This document shows, in pieces, positions 1 to 9,629 of a DNA stretch of 64,000 nt. Under the pieces are notes generated by a model, which was not told the DNA's origin, searched no databases, and saw only the letters and a list, made by a program, of their open reading frames with translations. Origin of the DNA: Hyposmocoma kahamanoa (lineage: Eukaryota; Arthropoda; Insecta; Lepidoptera; Cosmopterigidae). Each line of letters opens with the position of its first letter. The stretch's first letter is position 1. The stretch spans positions 2,744,570 to 2,808,569 of the forward strand of contig NW_020654422.1 in the NCBI RefSeq assembly GCF_003589595.1. Direction: 5' to 3'. Position numbers and translations under genes: made by a program.

Positions 1-1
1 G

Positions 2-2017
2 AATAAGCATGCCCCAGTGAAGCAGGTTGTAATTAGGGACAAGCAACAGCCGTGGTTTACTGATAATGTCCGTCATATTATGAGACTCAGAGATAAAGCT
101 CAGCGTCAGTACCGTAAGACAAATAGGGATACACACAAAACTCAATACAAAGTGATGAAACACCTTGCTAACACCAGTCTTTACCACGAAAAAACTGCTT
201 TCTTTGGCCAGCAAATTAACTCCAATTTAAACAATCCCAAGTTGCTTTGGAAACGATTGAGGAATACAGTTGTCCCTTTCAAAAATGAGCCTGAACTTCC
301 TGTGTTTTTGCGTGATCCTGATGCTATGAATGAAGCTTTTCTCGATATCCCGGATGACAATGGTGCATGTATGTCGGATCTCTCTTATTTTGAATGCCAT
401 AGACATAGCTCTGCGACTTTTAGGTTAACTTCCGTGCATGAGGACGAAGTAGCTAAGCATATTTTAAGTATAAAATCAAATGCCACTGGAGTAGATGCAA
501 TAAACATGGACATGATTATAATGACTCTGCCAAAAACCTTACGTGTTATAACAGCTATCATAAATAAATCCATCGAGTCTTCTACATATCCTTCTCTTTG
601 GAAAATTGCCGTTATTCGTCCCATTCCTAAAAATAATAATCCCGCTAATGTTAAAGATTTGAGACCAATTAGTATTTTACCTTATTTATCCAAAATACTA
701 GAGAAGGCAGTTCATGGGCAACTCATGCGCTATTGCGAAGCAAATGGAATTCTTCCATCTTTTCAGTCGGGGTTTCGCAAGCAGCGGAGCACTACTACAG
801 CACTTCTTGATGTCGTTGACAACATTCTGGCTTCACAAGACATTGGAAGGGGTACGATTTTATGTTTGCTGGATTTCTCTCGTGCGTTCGATTCCATAAA
901 TATTCAAATGCTTCTTTCAAAGATGGCATATTACGGTTCTGACCACAATACCACGTCTTGGTTCAGTAGTTACCTTAATGGACGTTATCAAAAGGTAGTT
1001 ATACAAAATTCGGATGGTACAAACATCGAATCAGGCCTCAAGACAATCCGAAAAGGCGTCCCGCAAGGCTCCATTCTTGGACCGTTACTTTTCATCCTGT
1101 ATAGTAGTGATCTGGCTAAATGTGTTTTGAATTGCCGGTATCACTTGTATGCCGACGATTTGCAGATATACATATCATGCAATGTAAGTGACGTGAACTC
1201 TATGGTTAGCAAGTTAAATGAGGATCTGAGTCGTGTTTCTGCTTGGTGTTCTTCAAACAGCCTCGTTTTAAATGCGACGAAATCAAAATATGTCATACAT
1301 GGCTCCCGTAGTCAGGTCCAAAAGATTATAAGTGCTGATCCACAAATTATTATAGGAGGTGTGGCTATAGAAAGAGTTAGCTCAGCTAGGAATCTTGGGC
1401 TGCAAATGGATAGTGAGCTACGTTTTGAAAATCACATATTGGATGTCACACGCTCTTGCTTTTATCGACTAAAAGTTCTGTACAATTTTCGGTCCTATAT
1501 AAGCCAGGAGCTGAGAGTTCTGCTTTGTGAGACACTGGTATTGTCTAGGCTGAACTATTGCATCACAGTATATAGTGGCTGTCTAAAAAAAAGTTCTCAA
1601 AAATTGATCCAGCGAGTGCAAAATTCCTGTGCTCGCTATTGTTTTCGAATCCCTCCTCGCACACATATCACGCCTTATCTCAACAAATTTGGCATACTGA
1701 AAATGGATGCTCGTCAGAAATTGTATTTGGCCTGCCTAATGTTTGACATTATTAAAACCCGGAAACCAGATTATTTATACCAGAAAATCGATTGGTCGCG
1801 TCCTGTGAGGGGAAATACGTTACGATTGGTTTCAAGAAATGTCATAAACATCCCAAAACACAAAACGGCTGCTTTTCGCGGAGGTTTCAGGTATCGCGCC
1901 AGTAAGTGCTGGAACGATATTCCTCCTCCATTGCGTGACGTCACGCGTAAGCTACAATTTAAGCGTGAATATAAAAAACTTCTTTTGTCTAAACAGATAT
2001 GTACTCGTATTATATAG
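2..2017 (+). CDS. LINE ORF2 reverse transcriptase (Jockey/CR1-like), 5' end outside window
   Basis: This is the C-terminal two thirds or so of a non-LTR retrotransposon ORF2. The frame is already open at the first bases, so the true start and the endonuclease domain lie left of the window. Numbering from the GTG at 17: a basic linker (1-90); an RT fingers motif with LRPISIL near 215-221; FQSGFR near 249-254; catalytic motif A LLDFSRAFDSIN with Asp at about 286; GVPQGSILGPLLF at 347-359; and the catalytic YADD box at 378-381. The thumb and C-terminal region follow to a TAG at 2015. All RT catalytic residues I can check are present and there is no internal stop, so this is a young or recently active copy. 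The enzyme would copy element RNA onto nicked chromosomal DNA (target-primed reverse transcription). The Jockey/CR1 assignment is by motif style only. Confidence 0.93.
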   Translation, partial: NKHAPVKQVVIRDKQQPWFTDNVRHIMRLRDKAQRQYRKTNRDTHKTQYKVMKHLANTSLYHEKTAFFGQQINSNLNNPKLLWKRLRNTVVPFKNEPELPVFLRDPDAMNEAFLDIPDDNGACMSDLSYFECHRHSSATFRLTSVHEDEVAKHILSIKSNATGVDAINMDMIIMTLPKTLRVITAIINKSIESSTYPSLWKIAVIRPIPKNNNPANVKDLRPISILPYLSKILEKAVHGQLMRYCEANGILPSFQSGFRKQRSTTTALLDVVDNILASQDIGRGTILCLLDFSRAFDSINIQMLLSKMAYYGSDHNTTSWFSSYLNGRYQKVVIQNSDGTNIESGLKTIRKGVPQGSILGPLLFILYSSDLAKCVLNCRYHLYADDLQIYISCNVSDVNSMVSKLNEDLSRVSAWCSSNSLVLNATKSKYVIHGSRSQVQKIISADPQIIIGGVAIERVSSARNLGLQMDSELRFENHILDVTRSCFYRLKVLYNFRSYISQELRVLLCETLVLSRLNYCITVYSGCLKKSSQKLIQRVQNSCARYCFRIPPRTHITPYLNKFGILKMDARQKLYLACLMFDIIKTRKPDYLYQKIDWSRPVRGNTLRLVSRNVINIPKHKTAAFRGGFRYRASKCWNDIPPPLRDVTRKLQFKREYKKLLLSKQICTRII

Positions 2018-2573
2018 TAACTCATAATTCTTTAATTCCCCTGAATCTGATACCTGTAAACCTAAAACTAAAAATCAAATAACCAAAAATTAATATTATT
2101 GTATTTGTATTTTATATGTATGTGTGGAAATGAGTTTTATTATTATATATTGCTTGCGCATCAGGCTTGACACTATGTTTTGCTCTTAACAATGTTTAAC
2201 GTATTGACATATATATGTATTTTCTATTCTTTTTTTTTTGTTTTTGTGTTATATATATTTGCGTGTGATCATCACTTTCATCATCACTTTGATGGCATGG
2301 CTTATTGAGGTGCGATCGCTCACCATAATATGGTACTGGCAGAAAACCAGCGCTGATAGACTCTTTTCACGGTCTACAGTAATTATGCTGAGCCAGGGCC
2401 ATTTCAGTACAAACTGTTGCATTTTAGGTATGACCTAGATGTTTTATGTAAAAATGTTGTAATTTTTGTTCTATGTTGTTTTGTGGTGTACCTTGTGATG
2501 TAATTGTAAATGTTTTGTTTCTGCTTGTGTTTGTACTGAATAAACGCTTTATCTATCTATCTATCTATCTATA
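2018..2573 (+). mobile_element. 3' UTR and TCTA-repeat tail of the LINE
   Basis: The region between the ORF2 stop and the tail is noncoding and T-rich. AATAAA lies at 2539-2544, a few bases before a (TCTA)n run at about 2550-2573. A short tandem-repeat tail instead of poly(A) is usual for several insect LINE clades. This marks the 3' end of the insertion. The 5' junction is outside the window, so no target-site duplication can be checked. Confidence 0.75.
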
Positions 2574-2654
2574 TAAATAACTTCCTCTGCCTCTCTTTTC
2601 TTGCCCAAATTGCTACTTGGGTTGATATACATTGAAAATGAAACATGTTTTTCG

Positions 2655-2860
2655 GATTGAAATGGCGTGTGTTTGTTTTTTCAAAACAATCCAACGTTTC
2701 GGATTATTTACAGGTTCTATGGTCACGGTTGACTGAGATGGTATTAATCGTCAACCAGCTATATCTAATATTAATGCAAACCACCTTATTTTGAACTATA
2801 GTCATAAAAATTACTTTAATTAGAAAGGCTTGTTTGACATAACAAATATACGCGATTCAG
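2655..2860 (+). repeat. Interspersed repeat F6, copy 1
   Basis: Shares several blocks in the same order with 45980-46115: TTTGTTTTTTCAAA, CACGGTTGACTGAG, TCTAATATTAATRCAAACC and a final CTATAGT block. The copies differ by many substitutions and small indels, so they are old. No coding potential or clear termini were seen. Confidence 0.5.
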
Positions 2861-3012
2861 ACCTCAAAAAAAAATGCTATGTAATATATATAATATAAAT
2901 AGTATATAATTGTTTTTTTACTTTCATTTATCAAAGTTGTCGTATCCTTTCATGGTTCCGAACTGGGCTCCCTTTTAACATTGTCAAAGAGATACATTAT
3001 ACAAATAACAAT

Positions 3013-3200
3013 TGCCAAACAACCACATCGATTACCTGATTTCTAACTAGAGAATTCTTTGTATTTTGAGTACCAAAGCAATGGATTCACTATTTGGAAC
3101 ACCGAGATCAAAATCAATATAGAAAAGTACATTTCCCAAAACCGGAATCTCCTCATCCAGAGTCCACAGTGCAAACATTGGACCATCCAGTTCGTTGTTA
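3013..3200 (-). mobile_element. tRNA-headed SINE S5, copy a
   Basis: Read on the minus strand, a tRNA-like head (TGGTCCAATGTTTGCACTGT, then GATGAGGAGATTCCGGTTTT) runs into a body also seen at 18668-18880 and 32618-32898. Shared body blocks include the stretch around CTAGTTAGAAATCAGGT. The B box is degenerate here. Confidence 0.6.
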
Positions 3201-3676
3201 ATTACTTACAGAGTAATGCTATGAGTGAAGTGTCAATCAGTGGTTGTAACATCATCAATGTACGTTAATTTACAATAGAATGTACGTGCACACAATTAAG
3301 TGAGGTTTGCTATTTGTTGACTATTACTGTGCAATTACACATCAGCTATGCAAATTGCATTGAAACCGAGGAAGCACTAAGATGTTACTGTTTGTTCCTG
3401 TACCTACGTATTATATACTGTGTGACGTATACGTATGTCATCACCAGATTATGGTAAATACTGGGTTGGATAATGATTTCTTTATGTTATACTTTATGTA
3501 TATACTGTTGTAGATAAGGTGACTTCACAGAACGATAAGTATAGTAGAAGTGGTTAGTTAGCGTCACACGAGTGCCAACTGTAGGCGCAGTTGTGCCTAC
3601 TTGAGCTCAAGTCCAGCGTATTGTACGTTATGATTGTGTCAATTCTTTTGCGCAAATTCTCTAAAATCGTACAAAA

Positions 3677-3975
3677 ATGCCTTATTATGCTATTTTGGAG
3701 TGCAAAAATGATAGCCACACCAAGAATATTACCCGTGGCGGTTTTTCGTATCATCGGTACGTCTTAAATATTATTAAATATAAATTTTCAATTTTCTGTT
3801 TATCGAATTGATTTTTTGTATTGTAACAAACAAAAGTAAACATTATACCAGAGATAATGGCCGCGTCTTGTATTTTCGAGAACTAAGTAAACATCTGGAA
3901 TTTTCCACGCTAGTAGCGAACAAAAGCTCAGCGAAAAATTGCTTCACGAGTGTTTTGTTCATTTTAAACTTAATT
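3677..3975 (+). pseudogene. Possible THAP zinc-finger exon pair, degraded
   Basis: A short frame starts at ATG 3677 and reads MPYYAILECKN...GGFSYHR, then meets a GTACGT donor-like site at 3757. This resembles a THAP domain first exon (family pattern M-x-x-C-x4-C-x-N ... F-H-R), but the first zinc cysteine is Tyr. Around 3890-3975 another frame contains a Trp and then SRVFCSF, like the second THAP exon, but it is broken by stop codons. THAP domains are DNA-binding zinc fingers found in P-element transposases and some host genes. Both pieces are short, one key Cys is missing and the second exon is not open, so this is a pseudogene at best and could be chance similarity. Confidence 0.33.
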
Positions 3976-5127
3976 AACCGAAACAAAGTTCATTCGGCAA
4001 TGTGTTCGTTAACGAAGACATCTGTTATCGAGAGATACTCTTTTCTATTCGTTCAGATGTTGGTCGTTCGTCGTAGTCCAGCTATTAGCCGGAAGATGGC
4101 AGCACGTTGAATAAAAATAAGAAAATACCCACAATAAAGGTGATGACGCTTTATTCAATTGTTCATCTCGTATCGTTGTGTCTTATTATTTCCGTCAATT
4201 CCATAACACCCACATCCTGAGTGTTTTAAAACAAATTTGGGTGTGCTCTTCTTCAATCGAGTGGCGAACAATTAAGAACTTCTGAGAATGTCTCGTGGAG
4301 AGGTAAAACACGTGTCGGGTATATTTTTGGTGGTGGTGTCTGTGATTGTCTGATTGTAGTTGCGTTTATCTTACTTTTAAGCAGAGGGAGGGTGGGAAAA
4401 CTAAAAAAATATTCAACTCAAGCGCAGCTATTAGGCAACCTTAACTGCGTTCGTGGAGTGACAAATGGAGTGGCAAAATAATGCCTGAAAATACTAATTA
4501 TTCAGAACTAGGAACCACCATCGTTTTCCATCAGGCGAGATGAAGGTCAAATGTGCACTTAACATAAAAAAAAGTTTGATTGATTGATTTTCGAAGACAC
4601 GAGAGATCGCATGGAATCTCATCGCGCCCTCAATACAAACGTGTTTTGTATGGGATAACGCCTGTACAGAGCAAGCGACGAAAAGTACCACATAACAACA
4701 AAACCCACTCACGCATTAATGCGGGGATAGAAAGGATCTTCTTGCGACATCGCAAAAGATCTAGAGCGAGCTTTAAAAGACGAAAACAGAAAAATATTAA
4801 ACGCACAAAAAATTTGGTCCAACCCTAAGTACATAATACATTAGAGATAAGTGCTTTTTCGATAGATATTTGTCAAATAAGTGACCTCACTAAGTAAGTA
4901 CTAGATCATTCAACAATCTTTATAGAAAAGTCTATAAATTTTTCATACAAATGCTTTGACATAAATTTATTCATAGCTCTCGTGGAAATGAAGTGTCGCC
5001 GAGAGGCCATTACGTTGGTAAAGGAAATTGACGCGTCGTACGGTACTGGACGTTTGTGTTTTTATTGTAATGTTTGAAAAGCTGCTTCAAGCTTGGTAAA
5101 AGAATGTGGCTTAATTTGTTTCACGTC
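3976..5127. other. No feature recognised
   Basis: Unique-looking A+T-rich DNA. Short open frames at 4494-4712 (-) and 4580-4828 (+) overlap each other and resemble nothing I recognise. Confidence 0.5.
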
Positions 5128-5600
5128 TTTTTAACCGACTTCAAAAAGAGAAGGAGGTTTTCAATTCGACTGTATGTTTTTTTGTATGCAGGTATGTTAC
5201 GCGATAACTCCGGTATTTGTGAACCACATGATTCTTTTTTTTTGTTAGAAAGAGGGTAACTCCATAGTGGTCCTATTTATTTTGAAGAAAATCATCCACC
5301 TTTAAGGATGGCTGTTCACGCATGAAGATTCATTTTTATAAATAGCGCTTAAATTTTATTATAAAATCAATTATTTTAATGGTTGATTTTGCTATTCTCC
5401 AATTCAAGGCGTTTTTCTCTCAATAAACTTTAAGTTGTGAGAACCGATTTTTATTATGTCTCGTGTCAAGTCCCGTATAGTGGCGAACTAGGGGATGAAT
5501 CCAGGTTTGCGCACTTTCCGGTAACCGATTTCAATAAAACTTGGTAATTATATGTAATTCCACATACTTTTGAGGTCGGTTTTTTTAGTAGTTTTTTTAG
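5128..5600 (+). mobile_element. ACCGAC-TIR element, copy 1
   Basis: Begins AACCGACTTCAAAA near 5132 and ends TTTTGAGGTCGGTT near 5580. The ends are inverted repeats of each other (13 of 14 bases), so the element looks like a MITE or foldback DNA transposon. Internal landmarks shared with the other copies are GGAGGTTTTCAATTCGACTG, GTTACGCGATAACTCCGG and TTTCCGGTAACCGATTTC. No coding frame is conserved between copies. Confidence 0.72.
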
Positions 5601-5752
5601 TTTTTTCTGTACTGATTTGAACTACAGCCATTGTGTGTGACCAGGTCATTACCTGGTCTCGCAGTAGAGGATTTCCTCTACCAAAACACCCACAAATTCA
5701 AATTGTTTAACTACGAGTATTAATTGTTTAACAAGTCAAATTGATTAACTTT

Positions 5753-6008
5753 GTAGCAGTAGAGCTAATTGTGAATGAGTTTTTAATTTCTACCGCCTAG
5801 CAAGTACTATGAGCATTACTGAGTTCCAGTCTTGAAGGGTAACGGTGCTGGTAAAATAACAGGCACATGAGACTTATCAACTTATGTTTCAGAGTAACAG
5901 ACGCAGTGGCAATGCCCCTCAGATCTTTGCGTTTAAAGTTCTGAGTGGCACTGTAACTGTTACAGGCGCACGACTTGTTCGTTTCATCACTTGTTAAAAT
6001 AAAAAAAA
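5753..6008 (+). mobile_element. R1 retroposon, copy 1
   Basis: Member of the ~300-bp repeat occurring about 15 times here. Landmarks: AGCATTACTG, GGCACATGAGACTT, CCCCTCAGATCTTTGCG, CTGAGTGGCACTG, GCACGACTTGTTCG, and a 3' end in A-rich sequence. No tRNA-like head was seen. Confidence 0.8.
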
Positions 6009-6175
6009 TGGAAATTATATTGAGAATTAACTTTGGAATCTCTTTTCTAGCACATACATAAGTGGTAACCCCTAGGCCACAAGCGTCGTCAAAGTTTATA
6101 ATATAAATAAGAAACAACATGATATATACTTTGCTCTTATGGTTTATATCCAGCAGTCTATGTTTGTAAGCTGAT

Positions 6176-6193
6176 GATGATGATGATGATGAT
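6176..6193 (+). repeat. GAT microsatellite
   Basis: A run of (GAT)6. Such runs tail RTE LINEs and their SINEs in this window, but no element end was recognised directly beside this one. Confidence 0.8.
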
Positions 6194-6550
6194 ATACGTT
6201 GCTCTGATCCCAAAGTACTTGACTAAAGTACGTGTGTTATGGAAATCGGAAACAACAACCCGGCCGGGGATCGCATTCGGGATTTCAAAGATGGCGACAC
6301 CATGAAAACCGGTGGGCAAGCCACTCGGCCAAGACGGAAGACATAAATTGGTATGATGTTGGTATAATAGTTCATTTGTTAACCTCTAAAACGGTATGCA
6401 ACTGGATGTTAGGTTATTTATTATGATTTTTTTCTATATGAACAGCTTGGCCAACAGTAACGTCGTCGGCTTTACCTCGGCGTGGTGTAGCGTTAATCAT
6501 TCCTAAGAGGGTCTTCGCAGTAGCACGCATCGTAAGCAAGACAAGGTTAC

Positions 6551-6783
6551 TATTTTGACCGACTTTAAAAAAGGAGGAGGTTCTCAATTTGACTGTATTT
6601 TTTTGTATGTATGTTACGCGATAACTCCGGCGATTTGTGAATCGATTTTGATGATTCTTCCTCCTTCCTCCTTTAAGGGTCGCAAACTATGTGAATCCAT
6701 TTTTACACACTTTCCGGTAACCGATTCCAATGAAACTTGGCAAATACATGTAATCCTACGAACTTTTGAGGTCGGTTCTTTTG
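6551..6783 (+). mobile_element. ACCGAC-TIR element, copy 2 (short form)
   Basis: GACCGACTTTAAAA at the left and TTTTGAGGTCGGTT at the right bound about 230 bp. Relative to the 5.1-kb and 37.3-kb copies, the middle (about 170-230 bp) is missing, while both ends and GTTACGCGATAACTCCGG are kept. This is a typical internal-deletion derivative. Confidence 0.72.
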
Positions 6784-6856
6784 TACTCTGTACTGAAATG
6801 ATCTTCTCATAAATACCGAATATATTGATTTGATATGCTATTCACAAAAGCAAAAG

Positions 6857-7113
6857 CTGTGGTAGCCTAATGGATTGACCTACCGCCTCTTAAGCAGAGG
6901 CCGTGGGTTCGAATCCGGCCACGCGCCTCTGTTATTCTCGAAATTTATATGCGAAATTAAACTTGAAATTTACCACGAGCTTTTCGATGAAGGAAGACAT
7001 CGTGATGAAACCTGCACGTAGAATAAGGACCAGTTAGGCCCACTATGGCTTAAATCTGAGAGGAGATCCGCACCCAGCAGTGGGACGTATTAATGGGTTG
7101 ACGATGTGATGTA
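6857..7113 (+). mobile_element. tRNA-derived SINE S4, full length
   Basis: The head has RNA polymerase III boxes: A box GGTAGCCTAATGG and B box GGGTTCGAATCC, inside a tRNA-like sequence from 6857. The body continues through TTACCACGAGCTTTTCGATG and CCTGCACG to the 3' motif CAGCAGTGGGACG, ending in GACGATGTGATG. The 3' end resembles that of RTE LINEs, which probably supply the enzyme. It is not a functional tRNA gene: the cloverleaf 3' end runs into SINE body. Confidence 0.82.
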
Positions 7114-7434
7114 ATACTATTCAAGTCAATTAAGTGAAAATCGTTACGTCAACCTGCTAATTTAGCCTCTTCAAATATAAAGTATTATATAAATAACATT
7201 TACGGTTTTGAAGTAAAGTTAATAAAGTTAAATTGTATATGATTATGCTGGTAATTGCTCGATGTTGACGTATTTACGTGTATTTATTATTTATTACATA
7301 GCAACTGTTAAGCTGAAGTTACATTGCCGAAGAAACAGACTAAAAAGCGAGTTTTTGTAACCGAAGTACACTTAACTATATGTCACTTGTGTAACCTACA
7401 AACTGTGTTTTAGCTAATAGTTAGGTTTTATGTA

Positions 7435-8610
7435 TGTATCTATGTAAGTACTTTACTATATATACAATGAAAAGAATACAAATTGTTAAGGAAGAAATAA
7501 AACGTTATTGTACAAAGGTGAGCTTATCCCATAAAGGGATCTTCCAAAAAGTCGGCAATAATATCTAAAAAATCATGAAATTGAATGCTACATACTCAAT
7601 AATTACAAGAATAAATTTAATATATCAAATATACACACAAATACATAACATAAAGTAAATGATAATACACTAATACATATAAAATACATAGTAAAATGAA
7701 CTTATAAAATACGACTATAAGTAAATATGTGAAATGTAAACAAATAATGTAAATGAATAATCCCAAGATTTCAAAAGGGCACGAAGAAGGGACGAAGGGA
7801 AGATGACTGTCTAACCTTGACTGGAAGAAGGTTCCATATACGAGCAGCAGTCTGGTGAACGATTCAGAATATTTTTGCGAACTGTGTTGTGGAACAACGA
7901 GGGACAAATTAGTAGTATGAAAAGGATTTTAGATAGGAAACAGCCCCATATTATGCTTCTACATTAGTTTTGAGTATAGTGCCTACTGACCCTTAGGGTG
8001 TACGAGAAGGGCACTATAACCTGTGCGTGTGCAAAAACCTTATAAGTTTAGGTTCTGATCCCAGATCAGCCAGTGCCAGAGTTGTCAGGGACCTCTGTCA
8101 CTTGAGCCGCACCGGGTGCACGTACAGTAACCTTCCTAATTTCCAGATAGGTACCGGAGCTGTAGGCACTCTCACTTCCCGATGCGCATTGCACCACTGG
8201 CGTTTGCCACCGCTAAGTCGTCGACTCTGAGTCCACTACCAAATCTCCTCATTGGTGGTGGAGCTGTAAGGCACGCTTACTTCCCGACGCCGAAAAAACG
8301 ACGTTTTTCCAATTCCCAATAACCTAAGCGGCTGGAGGGCCCGGAGGATATTTAGCTTATCCCCTACTCGTGTCGGAGATGCCAGTTTTCAGAACCTGGA
8401 AATGTGATCGTACTTTTTCAAGCCGAACGCAAAACATTGATTTTCAAGCCGCTCCAATTTGTTAAGAATATCCTCCGAAAGATCAAGGTAGGCGACGTCT
8501 CCATAGTCCAATAGAGGAAGAGGAAGGGTGCGTGTGAGCATAATTTTTTTATATGAATAATTTCTAAAAATATAACCTCAACATTTTTCTTGGGACAGCT
8601 GTTCATGTGT
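7435..8610 (-). pseudogene. Decayed LINE (Jockey/CR1-like), C-terminal ORF2 and 3' UTR
   Basis: Read on the minus strand, pieces of an RT C-terminal region appear in several frames. One, near 8535 down to 8400, reads LPLLDYGDVAYLDLSEDIL and then KLERLENQ, the usual thumb/C-terminal motif. Another, near 7907-7745, contains LVVPQHSSQKYSESFTR followed by FEILGLFIY. Between them is GC-rich sequence (8040-8340) with frame changes. The 3' UTR runs to about 7435 and contains an AGGTGAGCTTATCCCATAAA block that recurs at 18602-18660. Multiple frameshifts make it non-functional. Confidence 0.68.
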
Positions 8611-8644
8611 CAATAATTCACTTTTAGATTGCTAGTCCGGTTAG

Positions 8645-8775
8645 TTTAGTGAAATTAGAGGCACACGGGACTTGTCAACTTGTATCTCATGGGGGCGCAG
8701 TGGTAGTACCCTTCAGATCTTTGCAATTTAAAGCTCTGAGTGGCACTGTTGCTGTTAAGGCGTGTAACTGACCTC
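8645..8775 (+). mobile_element. R1 retroposon, copy 2 (fragment)
   Basis: Carries the R1 middle: GTGAAATTAGAGGCACACGG, then CAGATCTTTGC and CTGAGTGGCACTG. Both ends are missing. It lies head-on to copy 3, about 70 bp away. Confidence 0.72.
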
Positions 8776-8845
8776 AGCTCCGATTTTTAATCGATCGACA
8801 TAAATAAAAGCAATGTTCAATTGTTTACTCACAGAGTCTTGGCAC

Positions 8846-8972
8846 AGGGCGAACTAGTTGTGCCCCTCGTAGTAGCCTGTCCATAAAAGTTGTAGTGCCA
8901 CTCAGAGGTTTAAATCACAAACATCTGAGGGCTAATACCACTGCGCCCATCTTCTGGCATAGTTGACAAGAA
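8846..8972 (-). mobile_element. R1 retroposon, copy 3 (fragment, inverted to copy 2)
   Basis: Minus-strand R1 core (CCACTCAGAGGTTTAAATC, ACCACTGCGCCCAT). With copy 2 it makes an inverted pair whose transcript could fold into a long hairpin. Confidence 0.72.
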
Positions 8973-9328
8973 TTGATTAAATCATATGTAAGTAATAGAA
9001 TGATTAAATTACCCGACCTTCCGTGCTTTGACCACGCCAATCATTGACCTACCAACGAGTCTGAACCTCAATCTTCTTAAATCGCAAACAGAGCATCAAT
9101 CGCGCGTCAATCTTCGTTTGGTCGAACGACAGCGCGCTTGTCAATCATACCGTATTTTTCAATAAAAACTTGCTAAAATTACATAGCCATTGCAAAAGCA
9201 ATTAAAACAAACAAATCGATAACTGCCCTTATCCTACACATTCCATGCGCAAAAGATGGAAAGATATCCATTACGTCAGTTTCAATTGTTCGAACTCCAA
9301 GCGATTGAAACATTTAGAACAATTACTA

Positions 9329-9629
9329 GTAGCAATAGAGCTCGTTGTGAAAGAGTTTATCCAGTGCAGTACTGCCACCTTACCTATTTTAGCCGCCAAG
9401 AAATACTGACATTACTCAGCATTACTGTGATCCGATTTTGAAGGGTAAGGGTGCTGGTGAAATTACAGGCATATGGGACTTGTCAACTTATGTATTAGAG
9501 TGATGGGCGCAGTGGTAGTGTACCTCAGATCTTTGGAATTTAAAGCTCTGAGTGGCACTGTAACTGTTATAGACAGACATCAGACGAAGGACTTGTTTAT
9601 CCCGTCACTTGATGTTATATAAAAAAAAA
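9329..9629 (+). mobile_element. R1 retroposon, copy 4 (near full length)
   Basis: Runs from AGCAATAGAGCTCGTTGTG through GTACTGCCACCTTACC, GGGTGCTGGTGAAATTACAG and CTGAGTGGCACTG to an A9 tail. Confidence 0.82.

Noticed and set aside
385..2025. Other frames overlapping the LINE ORF2 (385-624 -, 714-899 +, 1771-2025 -)
   Set aside because: Shadows of the RT reading frame, which carries all conserved motifs.
6857..6935. tRNA gene candidate
   Set aside because: Has A and B boxes, but the acceptor stem is not closed and the sequence continues into SINE body; other copies occur in the window.
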